Below are positions 1-6,597 of a stretch of 16,006 nucleotides of DNA, one piece after another. Position 1 is the first letter of the stretch. Each line of letters opens with the position of its first letter. Origin of the DNA: Spirochaetaceae bacterium (GTDB taxonomy: Bacteria; Spirochaetota; Spirochaetia; DSM-27196; SKKC01); NCBI GenBank assembly GCA_003554375.1, contig PWGF01000138.1, forward strand, positions 1-16,006, in the 5' to 3' direction. Below the pieces are notes generated by a model, which was given only the letters and a program-made list of their open reading frames with translations, did not search any database and had not been told where the DNA came from. Made by a program: the position numbers and the translations under genes.

Positions 1-2
1 CG

Positions 3-668
3 GGTGACTTCGACATGGACCGCTTAGCGGCGGAAATGCAGGTAAATCTTATTCTGCCTATTGCGCTGTACGGCTACGGAGGAGATCCGGAGCACGGTTA
101 CGAGCCGGGCACCGGTACCATCTGGGAAGAGACGCACCCTGATACCGGCGAAAAGGCCCGGTATACTCGCGCACTTCTCCGAAACAATGACGACACCACC
201 CAGTGGTGGTACGTTGCTCTTGAACAAGAAGGAGAGGTTAGCGAGTTCGAAGTGCGGATGACCCGAGACTTCTACATGCTCGAGGCGCTCTGGCGCAATC
301 CGGAGACCGGTCGGATCGAGCACCGTGAGTTCGACGAGCCCGTGCCGACCGAAGAAGAGACGGCGGAGGAAGAGCTCGAGGCCCCGACGGCTTACGAAGA
401 CCGGGCAGAGATGCGACGGGAGGCGGAAGCGGAAGGCTACCGTACGGAAGAAGGGCAAGAACGCATCACGGTTCCCGCCGGCACCTTTTCGGCAACGTAT
501 CTCCGTGTGATTGACGAAGAAGAGCCCGACCATGTGTACACTGTCTGGTTCTCGGACGATGTCCCCGGACGGATCGTTCGCCGTGTTGTCCAGGAGGGCG
601 ATGACGAGTGGAAAGGCGAGCTCGTCAGCATCGGGACGGACTACCGGACGAAGTTCGACGCTTACTGA
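3..668 (+). CDS. Hypothetical acidic protein, 5'-truncated by the window edge
   Basis: The reading frame is open from the first complete codon of the window, so the true start lies upstream; the ATG at 15 is only the first visible Met. About 221 residues are visible. There is no recognised catalytic motif. The middle (roughly residues 110-150 from the ATG) is a Glu/Arg-rich, probably helical or disordered stretch. The flanking parts look like beta strands: an aromatic patch TQWWYVALEQ and a C-terminal segment VPAGTFSATYLRV followed by VYTVWFSDDVPGRIVRR. A 'VPAGTF...W.S..VPG.IV' pattern recurs in several uncharacterised exported beta-rich bacterial proteins (DUF3108-like), so an envelope protein is possible, but this is inference. 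The protein is strongly acidic. No signal peptide can be judged because the N-terminus is missing. The gene stands alone; the next gene starts 273 bases downstream. Confidence 0.75.
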   Translation, partial: GDFDMDRLAAEMQVNLILPIALYGYGGDPEHGYEPGTGTIWEETHPDTGEKARYTRALLRNNDDTTQWWYVALEQEGEVSEFEVRMTRDFYMLEALWRNPETGRIEHREFDEPVPTEEETAEEELEAPTAYEDRAEMRREAEAEGYRTEEGQERITVPAGTFSATYLRVIDEEEPDHVYTVWFSDDVPGRIVRRVVQEGDDEWKGELVSIGTDYRTKFDAY

Positions 669-690
669 AGTACCGGTACTGAAGCACCGG
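663..690. repeat. 14-bp tandem duplication spanning a stop codon
   Basis: The unit TACTGAAGTACCGG (663-676) is followed directly by TACTGAAGCACCGG (677-690), identical at 13 of 14 positions. The first copy contains the TGA stop of the preceding gene (666-668). The junction creates a perfect 12-bp palindrome, AGTACCGGTACT, at 669-680. It has no T-run after it, so it is not a standard intrinsic terminator. Confidence 0.6.
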
Positions 691-941
691 AGACTTCGGC
701 CGTAACACGGGAGTGGCTCGCTCGTGTGCTTTCCCGGAGGGATACCTTCGGATAGGGTACCCGTGCTCAGAAGCGACTTGAGCCGGCGGAAGGGAGGATA
801 GTTGCCCCCGCCGGCAGTCGCATAGCACATTTGTACGGTAGCACCTTGTCCTTCTTGTATCGTGGCCATGCCGGAGGGGGGGAAGAGAGGCGGGCGCCTC
901 TTCAATATCCCGCTCGCCGGTCGCTCCCGGGAGAAGGCGAT

Positions 942-1340
942 ATGCCTGAGTCGCTCCTAAGGCTCCTGGACATTTCATTCGTGGTTGTCCACACCGCGCT
1001 CGTTGTCTTCATCGTGTTTGGGTGGACCGTTCCGCGGCTGCGCACGGCCCATTTTGCAGCGGTCGGGGTGACCGCTTTCAGCTGGTTCGGAATCGGACTG
1101 TTCACGACGATCGGCTACTGCCCGTTAACCGATTGGCACTGGCAGGTCCTCCGCGCTCTGGGCGAAACCCATCTGCCGCGAAACTACATCCAGTACCTCG
1201 TGAACCGCCTTATCGGACTCGACGTACCCGTGCCGCTCGTCGACGCCTCGGTACGCCTCGGCTTTGGAGTAGCAAGCATAGCTGCGCTCGTCCATGCCCG
1301 CCGGCTCGTACTCAGAGCGTTCAAACGCAAGCCGGCGTAG
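942..1340 (+). CDS. DUF2784 family small membrane protein
   Basis: This 132-residue integral membrane protein has three likely membrane segments, at about residues 10-28, 35-57 and 103-122, and a basic C-terminal tail (RAFKRKPA). The conserved region between segments two and three reads GYCPLTDWHWQVLRALG, which matches the Cys-Pro-Leu-Thr signature of DUF2784. The family's function is unknown. I chose the ATG at 942 because GAGAAGG (931-937) lies just upstream and the first membrane helix follows at once. The frame is open back to an ATG at 831, but that would add 37 residues of low-complexity sequence without a ribosome binding site. The gene ends 24 bases before the convergent histidine kinase gene. 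Confidence 0.85.
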   Translation: MPESLLRLLDISFVVVHTALVVFIVFGWTVPRLRTAHFAAVGVTAFSWFGIGLFTTIGYCPLTDWHWQVLRALGETHLPRNYIQYLVNRLIGLDVPVPLVDASVRLGFGVASIAALVHARRLVLRAFKRKPA

Positions 1341-1364
1341 ACCGCGCACTTGGCCGGGGCGCGA

Positions 1365-2639
1365 TCACGCCCGCTCGGTCCCCGACACGTTCTCTTCATC
1401 CTTCTGTTCCGCCGGCGACCCGGCCGGGAGACGCACCGTGAAGACGCTTCCTTCACCGGGCGAGCTATCGTAGGCGATCTCGCCGCCGAGACGTGCGACG
1501 AAGTCTCGGGAGAAAAGAAGCCCCAGCCCGCTCCCCCGCTCTCCGGCGGTCCCCTGGTTGTTCCGCCGGTTCTGCCAGTCGAAGATAGGAGTCTTCTGCG
1601 GATCGAACCCTATCCCGGTATCACTCACTGATAGCCGGATGTCTCCATCACGTTTCTGCCATGTAACCGTGATCCGGCCGTTTTCCGTGAACTTATTCGC
1701 ATTGGACACCAGATTGCGGACCACGAAAGCGAGGGCTTCTTCATCAGTCCACAGTGCGACACTCCGGTCCCCGAGAAGCTGGATGTCGTTTCCCTTCCGG
1801 TGCGCGGCATCTCCCAGCTCTTCGACTATGCGCTCGGCCACCTTCGCGACCACAATTTCCGCATACTGCTGTGCCCCGTTCCCAACCGACTTCCGAATCC
1901 ACCCCAGAATGTTCTCCAACAGACCCCGTGCCGCCCCGGCTACGTTCGAGAGCTCCTCGAGCATTCCCGGAAGCTCCTCGTTGCGAACCAGCTTCCGTCT
2001 GACCATCTGCACGATCGAATCGACATTGTTGAGTGGCGCGCGGAAGTCGTGAGCCAGAATCGAGATCAACCGATCCTTGAGCGCGTTGAGCTCCCCGAGC
2101 TCCCGGTTCCGGCACTCGATCTCGTTGTTCTTCTCCTCGAGCTGGCGCTTGCGAACACCAAGCTCCAACAGATTCACCACATTCTGAGCCAAGATCTCCA
2201 GAGCGTCACGCTGCTCCCGGCTGAGCTCGCGCGGCGTGTAGTCCACTGCGCACAGGGTCCCTACCGCGTAGCCTTCCGGTGTGATCAAAGGAACTCCGGC
2301 ATAGAATCTGATCCCGGGTGATTCGGTTACCAAAGGGTTGTCGTGAAACCGCTCGTCTTTGGTCGCGTCGTGAACGATGAGCGGCCGACGTTCCAGTATC
2401 GCATGTGCGCAGAACGCCACGTCACGCGACGTCTGTACCTCGGAAAGCCCGTATTTCGCTTTGAACCACTGTCTATCCGAGTCGATAAGCGAGATATAGG
2501 CGACCGGTGTCCGGCAGATGTGAGCCACCAGGTAGACAATATTGTCATAGTCGCGCTCAGGTACGGTATCCAAGATTTCGTAGTTGTGCAGCTTCTCGAG
2601 GCGTTGTTTCTCCATTGCCGGCAATGGGGCCGTCTGCAT
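1365..2639 (-). CDS. Soluble GAF-domain sensor histidine kinase
   Basis: This 424-residue kinase should autophosphorylate on His and pass the phosphate to a response regulator, probably the HD-GYP protein encoded just upstream. It has a GAF domain at about 20-160, containing the CAHAIL and GVPLITPEGYAVGTLC blocks typical of kinase-linked GAF domains. A helical, coiled-coil-like linker covers about 160-190. The dimerisation/phosphotransfer region has the H-box LAHDFRAPLNN with His197. The ATPase domain has N-box NLVSNANKF (309-317), G1 DTGIGF (340-345) and G2 GSGLGL (369-374). No membrane segment is visible, so it senses a cytoplasmic signal, which cannot be named from sequence. A GTG at 2654 would add five residues, but it sits inside the ribosome binding site of the ATG at 2639, so the ATG is preferred. 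Confidence 0.93.
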   Translation of the reverse strand: MQTAPLPAMEKQRLEKLHNYEILDTVPERDYDNIVYLVAHICRTPVAYISLIDSDRQWFKAKYGLSEVQTSRDVAFCAHAILERRPLIVHDATKDERFHDNPLVTESPGIRFYAGVPLITPEGYAVGTLCAVDYTPRELSREQRDALEILAQNVVNLLELGVRKRQLEEKNNEIECRNRELGELNALKDRLISILAHDFRAPLNNVDSIVQMVRRKLVRNEELPGMLEELSNVAGAARGLLENILGWIRKSVGNGAQQYAEIVVAKVAERIVEELGDAAHRKGNDIQLLGDRSVALWTDEEALAFVVRNLVSNANKFTENGRITVTWQKRDGDIRLSVSDTGIGFDPQKTPIFDWQNRRNNQGTAGERGSGLGLLFSRDFVARLGGEIAYDSSPGEGSVFTVRLPAGSPAEQKDEENVSGTERA

Positions 2640-2646
2640 AGGCACA

Positions 2647-2652
2647 CTCCTC
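2647..2652 (-). promoter_or_regulatory. Ribosome binding site deciding the kinase start
   Basis: On the minus strand GAGGAG lies 7 bases before the ATG at 2639. It overlaps the alternative GTG codon at 2652-2654, which argues that this GTG is not the start. Confidence 0.7.
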
Positions 2653-2741
2653 ACTCTTGTTCAGAACTCCACGATCCGCTCTAACCGCCACTCCAACTGA
2701 GGGTCTGGAAGGAGCGGCCGCGGGGTGAGATCACTCCACCT

Positions 2742-2758
2742 GGGCTGCCGGACAGCCC
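2742..2758. repeat. Hairpin between response regulator and kinase genes
   Basis: GGGCTG (2742-2747) and CAGCCC (2753-2758) form a perfect 6-bp inverted repeat around the loop CCGGA, in the 165-base gap between the regulator stop and the kinase start. No T-run follows on the minus strand. It is more likely an RNA stability or processing element, or chance, than a terminator. Confidence 0.35.
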
Positions 2759-2804
2759 GGCGCAACAGTCCTCGATCACCCAGATCCTACCAAGAACGCT
2801 CGGT

Positions 2805-3842
2805 TCAGTCTCGGTCTCGTAAGACCGCACTGACCGCTACCTCTTCTTCGCGGAGGCGGCGAGCAATGTCCGCAAACTGCTCGGCGCACTCATTGAACGC
2901 GTCGATCAACGTCGGCTCGAATTGAGTACCCCGTCCCTCCTGCAGCATGTCGAAAGCCTCTTGATGTGAGCACGCTTGCTTGTACACGCGTTGGGAGGTC
3001 ACTGCATCGTAGACGTCCGCCAGAGACAGAATCCGCGCCGACAGCGGGATATCCGTGCCGGAAAGCCCATCAGGATACCCCGATCCATCCCATCGCTCGT
3101 GGTGACTCCGCGCGACATCGGCAGCCATCCGAAGGTAGGCGCTTCTCGGCTCCTTTTCCAGCGTACTGCGAAGCGTCTCGTGCCCAATGACGGTATGCCG
3201 CTTCATGATCTCAAACTCCTCGGAATCGAGCGGCCCCGGCTTCAACAGTACCCGATCCGGAATTCCCACTTTACCGATGTCGTGGAGCGGGCTCGTGGCC
3301 GTCATGTTCTCGATGAACGTCCGGTTCACCTCGTTCCGATACAGATGCTCTTCGAAGAGATGTTCGCATAGTATACGACAATACCCCTGGATTCGCTCGA
3401 GGTGCATTCCCGTCTCCGGATCACGCGTCTCCGCAAGCTTGGCCATGGCCAGGATGACCATGTCCTTGTTGACAAGGTTGAGTACGCGCTCCCCCGATCT
3501 CATCCGTACCGCCAACTCGGTCGGATCCACCGGCTTGGTAATGTAATCATCCACTCCCGAGTCGAACCCCTGCACAAGATCCGACTTGCTGTCGAAGCCG
3601 GTGACCATGACGATGTAGGTATACTCATCGGTCTCAGCTTCCCGAATACGGGTACACAGCTCAATCCCTCCCAACCTGGGCATACTCCAATCGGTCAGCA
3701 CCAACGCCGGTCGGTGTCGCGTCCATTGTTCCAGTGCCTCTTTCCCGTCGGCAGCCACCAGCGGGTGATGGCCCAACTGTTGAACGAGACGCGTCAGCAT
3801 CACACGGCTAGCTTCATCGTCATCAGCGACCAATACTTGCAT
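2805..3842 (-). CDS. Response regulator with HD-GYP cyclic-di-GMP phosphodiesterase output
   Basis: This 345-residue protein combines a receiver domain (about 1-120) with an HD-GYP domain (about 130-330), the RpfG-like layout. The receiver has its acidic pocket at Asp7-Asp9, the phosphoacceptor Asp51 in LVLTDWSMP, Thr81 and Lys103 in ITKP. The output domain keeps His187-Asp188 (LHDIGKVGIPD), HHERWDGSGYP with the GYP triplet at 255-257, and LADVYDA downstream. These are the metal-binding and signature residues of the family, so it is predicted to be an active cytoplasmic phosphodiesterase degrading cyclic di-GMP, controlled by phosphorylation. The start is the ATG at 3842, preceded by AGGA at a spacing of about 7. 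It is the first gene of a two-gene unit with the GAF histidine kinase downstream, the most likely partner. Confidence 0.94.
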   Translation of the reverse strand: MQVLVADDDEASRVMLTRLVQQLGHHPLVAADGKEALEQWTRHRPALVLTDWSMPRLGGIELCTRIREAETDEYTYIVMVTGFDSKSDLVQGFDSGVDDYITKPVDPTELAVRMRSGERVLNLVNKDMVILAMAKLAETRDPETGMHLERIQGYCRILCEHLFEEHLYRNEVNRTFIENMTATSPLHDIGKVGIPDRVLLKPGPLDSEEFEIMKRHTVIGHETLRSTLEKEPRSAYLRMAADVARSHHERWDGSGYPDGLSGTDIPLSARILSLADVYDAVTSQRVYKQACSHQEAFDMLQEGRGTQFEPTLIDAFNECAEQFADIARRLREEEVAVSAVLRDRD

Positions 3843-4381
3843 CTTTACATCCTATGCCGCATGCACGTTTTCGGTTCGAGCCGCTTTCTTCCGGCGGGGA
3901 CCGTCACTCGTGAAGCCCGCGCAGAGCTATCCGCCCGGATCCGGAGAACCTAGGTCCACTACGCTCCCAAACCACCTCTGAGTGCGCTGCTCAGTTGTCC
4001 GAGAGAAGGGCGCTTCGTCGCACACCCATGGGCCCGGGAACTCTCTTCAGACGATGCGATCCTATCTTGTGTCCACGTGCGTGTAAACTGGCCGGGAGTT
4101 CAGTGTAGCTTACCTTCGCACCCTTTTCGCTCTCATGATGGTGTTACGGCTCACCAATCACGTTCCAACGATGCAGTGCGAAGGCCAGGCAGTCCGCCGC
4201 AGCACTGCACTACCGCCCTTCAGACGCAGGCGAATGAAGGCAACCTGATGAGCCGGGCTGTAGCCAATGTACGGAGAAGCACCGGCCGGAGTCCAGGCGA
4301 TTTCCGCTTGGACGACGGCGCGGCGAGCACATGCCCGTCAGTACTCCGAAACGAACGCGCCGCCGGACAGCTCCTCAGTGC
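3843..4381. other. Structured intergenic region without a convincing gene
   Basis: This gap of about 540 bases lies downstream of the GH13 lipoprotein gene and upstream of the HD-GYP regulator gene; both are on the minus strand. Open frames inside it are short, overlapping and have no family resemblance. Three stem-loops follow each other closely. GTAAACTG (4083-4090) pairs with CAGT (4101-4104) and TTAC (4110-4113), with a 5-base bulge. TGATGGTG (4136-4143) pairs with CACC (4152-4155) and ATCA (4157-4160), with one bulged A. TGCAGTGC (4172-4179) pairs perfectly with GCACTGCA (4202-4209). The region must also hold the regulator's promoter, which I could not identify. It may encode a structured RNA or be a decayed element such as an intron remnant; neither is established. 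Confidence 0.4.
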
Positions 4382-6412
4382 CTAGTCCAAGTACCGATAA
4401 ACCAACCCTTGCCAATGCTCGAGCACGATATCGTGGGTGCCATTGGTTCCCACCGTTCCGTCGTGGGCCCCCGAATCGATACCATCAGGATCGACAGCGA
4501 ACTCGTGCGAGTCCACGACCAGCTCCCACGTGCCCTCCTCCGGAAACGGCACGGACAGTTCGTCGCTCTCTTGGCCATAGTTGAGCAGCACCACGAACCG
4601 GTCGCCGTCGAGGTTTCCCGAGTGGTTCAAGCTATAACCGATCACGTGCCCTTCCTCATCGGTTGTGGCGTCCTTTACGTCCCAATCCCCCGGCGTCACA
4701 ACCCACTGGAAATCGCCGTCAGATGCCGGATCAAAGCCGCCGCTCGAGTAGCTGTCCGGGCTCAATCGGAGGGCGGGGTTATCCCGGCGAAGCCGGATCA
4801 TACCTTGGTAGAACTCCAACACGTCTTGCGGATGGGGCGTGTCGCCTTCTCCTTCTTTCCGTTTCTCTTCCCAGTCGATCACATTGTTCTCTTTGGCGGT
4901 GCCGGCTCCGTCTTCGTCCGGATGGTAGTTGCCGTAGTGCTCGCGCAAGAACTCGTCGCCCATCCAGATCATCGGCGTCCCCATGCCGCTCAGCAGATGG
5001 GTAGCGGCAAGCGCAACCTGCCGGGGCTTGGAGCTATGGCGCGCGTTGAGGGTGCCTTCGTCATGGCTCGAAAAGTAGTGGACGACTTCACGCGGATCGT
5101 TCCACCCGTCATCGCGGTGGTAGTAGGTGGGTGCGCCCAAATCTTCCGCGCTCTGGTCATCAAGCGCTTCCCACATGGCGTCCTTGTAGCCGGTTCCCCA
5201 CGACGTCAGAATCGGTTCCCCGGCTTCGCCCCCGTAGTCGCGGTTGAACTCGCGTATAGGTTCCTGATCCCCGAAGTGCTCGAGGATGTAGTAGCGGTCG
5301 CCGTAGCCGTTCTCCACGAGCTCGCGCAACACTCCCTCGAAAAAGCCTTCCTGATCCATGTACTCGGTAGCGTCAAAACGGAACCCGTCAATGTTGAACT
5401 CTTCGAGCAGGAAGATTGCGTTATCCAGGAAGAACTTCTGTACCTCGTCGTTCCGGAAGTCGGTTCTATTCCCCCACGGGGTTCCGTCGGGATCGAAATA
5501 GGTTTCCTGGTCTATATGCCACAGGTAGTTGTTCTCGTTAGCCGTGTGGTTGTACACGACGTCCAGAATAACGGCGATGCCGTTCCGGTGCATGGTGTCG
5601 ATGAACTCTTTGAGCTCCCGGTGCGCGTTCACTCCGCTTACCTCGGTTCCCAGGGAGTTCTCGATCGCGAAGAAGCCACTCGTATTGTACCCCCACGAGT
5701 ACCACTCTCCGGGCCACTCCTGAACCGGCATGAGCTCGACGGCATTCACACCGAGATCTCGAAGGTACTCGACTTTGTACTCATCGGCGGCCCCCGCCAG
5801 AGTACCCTGCTCTTCGTCATCTATTTCCGGGTCATCACGGGTGAAGTCGGCCATGTGCATCTCGTAGATTACGAGCTCCTCACGGGGCGGCCGCTCGAAA
5901 TCCTGTGCTCCTTGAGACCACTCATACTCGGACTCGAAAACGATGGAGTTTTCGTTTTCGCAGCTGCTGAACGCCCGCCCATACGGATCCCCGATCCACT
6001 GAGCATCGTCCAAATCGTCTCCCAGAATAAACTTATACTCATCCCCCGCTTCTACGTCCGCTTCCACCCACCAGTAGCCTTGTTCTGCGTCGTACGCCAT
6101 ATCGATCGGGTCGTTGTCCCATTCCGTCATAGTTCCGGCCATGCGCACGCGCTCGGCAACAGTCCGTGGAAGCGCAAACACGTAGCGATCCTCACCATCG
6201 TCGATTGGGCTAGGTCCCGGCATTCGATAGTCGCCGGCCCACGGATCGGAGAAGTTGTAGGGCGCTTCCGCCGTCTCCTCCGGCGTCCACGGTTTCTCCT
6301 CCTTCTCCTCCTTCTCGTCCGACTCGCCGAGCAGGTTCGGGCATCCCGCGAGCAGTAGCGCGGCTATTACCATGCCGCCGGCAAAGACCACATTCTCGAA
6401 AGCCAATCTCAT
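4382..6412 (-). CDS. Exported GH13 alpha-glucan hydrolase lipoprotein with CBM48-like domain
   Basis: This 676-residue protein should cleave or rearrange alpha-1,4/1,6-glucans from a lipid-anchored position in the envelope. Its signal peptide ends in the lipobox LLAGC with Cys24, followed by an acidic linker (about 29-50). A CBM48/early-set-like beta domain covers about 70-165, then the GH13 barrel. Region I is DVVYNHT (284-290), region II GFRFDATEY with nucleophile Asp347, region III ILEHFG with acid/base Glu378, and region IV FSSHDEG with Asp451. All three catalytic acids are present. A C-terminal beta domain follows from about 590. The ATG at 6412 has GGGAGG 7 bases upstream and gives a clean signal peptide; the frame extends to 6517 without either. 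Exact specificity (amylase, pullulanase-like or branching) cannot be decided. It lies downstream of glgX on the same strand, 185 bases away. Asp and Glu are very frequent. Confidence 0.9.
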   Translation of the reverse strand: MRLAFENVVFAGGMVIAALLLAGCPNLLGESDEKEEKEEKPWTPEETAEAPYNFSDPWAGDYRMPGPSPIDDGEDRYVFALPRTVAERVRMAGTMTEWDNDPIDMAYDAEQGYWWVEADVEAGDEYKFILGDDLDDAQWIGDPYGRAFSSCENENSIVFESEYEWSQGAQDFERPPREELVIYEMHMADFTRDDPEIDDEEQGTLAGAADEYKVEYLRDLGVNAVELMPVQEWPGEWYSWGYNTSGFFAIENSLGTEVSGVNAHRELKEFIDTMHRNGIAVILDVVYNHTANENNYLWHIDQETYFDPDGTPWGNRTDFRNDEVQKFFLDNAIFLLEEFNIDGFRFDATEYMDQEGFFEGVLRELVENGYGDRYYILEHFGDQEPIREFNRDYGGEAGEPILTSWGTGYKDAMWEALDDQSAEDLGAPTYYHRDDGWNDPREVVHYFSSHDEGTLNARHSSKPRQVALAATHLLSGMGTPMIWMGDEFLREHYGNYHPDEDGAGTAKENNVIDWEEKRKEGEGDTPHPQDVLEFYQGMIRLRRDNPALRLSPDSYSSGGFDPASDGDFQWVVTPGDWDVKDATTDEEGHVIGYSLNHSGNLDGDRFVVLLNYGQESDELSVPFPEEGTWELVVDSHEFAVDPDGIDSGAHDGTVGTNGTHDIVLEHWQGLVYRYLD

Positions 6413-6419
6413 CCCTGAA

Positions 6420-6425
6420 CCTCCC
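6420..6425 (-). promoter_or_regulatory. Ribosome binding site deciding the GH13 lipoprotein start
   Basis: GGGAGG on the minus strand lies 7 bases before the ATG at 6412. This supports the start that begins directly with the lipoprotein signal peptide. Confidence 0.75.
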
Positions 6426-6447
6426 TTTGGTGGCGTCACAACAGAAG

Positions 6448-6459
6448 TAAACCGGTTTA
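6448..6459. promoter_or_regulatory. Palindromic candidate operator upstream of the GH13 gene
   Basis: TAAACCGGTTTA is a perfect 12-bp palindrome 35 bases upstream of the GH13 lipoprotein start. A CG-centred, A/T-flanked palindrome is the usual form of operators bound by LacI-family sugar repressors. A second small palindrome, CACGTG, follows at 6461-6466. The repressor is not encoded in the window and no strong promoter could be assigned here, so regulation is inferred from form and position only. Confidence 0.4.
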
Positions 6460-6597
6460 ACACGTGCTCAAAAACCATATTCACCTTTTCCTTCGACCAC
6501 CTTATCTTACCACGCACACCATGTCCGCGCTACTATCTCTCTAACTCGGAGCGAGACCGCGCCGCCGAAGCGTGGAACGAAGCCATTCCGCAGGCCG

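Noticed and set aside
831..941. An extended N-terminus for the DUF2784 protein from an ATG at 831
   Set aside because: The added 37 residues are Arg/Gly-rich and unlike the family, and the ribosome binding site and first membrane helix support the ATG at 942.
2742..2758. An intrinsic terminator between the regulator and kinase genes
   Set aside because: The stem has only six perfect base pairs and no T-run follows on the minus strand.
4136..4209. Inverted repeats resembling an integron attC site
   Set aside because: The conserved outer boxes (RYYYAAC and GTTRRRY) are not found in the right arrangement, and there is no integrase or cassette gene.
4245..4251. CTGATGA, the first core motif of a hammerhead ribozyme
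   Set aside because: The required GAAA after a helix and the matching cleavage-site helix are not present in a plausible position.
4331..6358. A 675-codon open frame on the + strand, antisense to the GH13 lipoprotein gene
   Set aside because: The translation resembles no family and mirrors a gene with intact catalytic motifs. The GH13 gene is extremely rich in Asp and Glu codons (GAN), whose complement rarely gives stop codons, which explains the long open frame.
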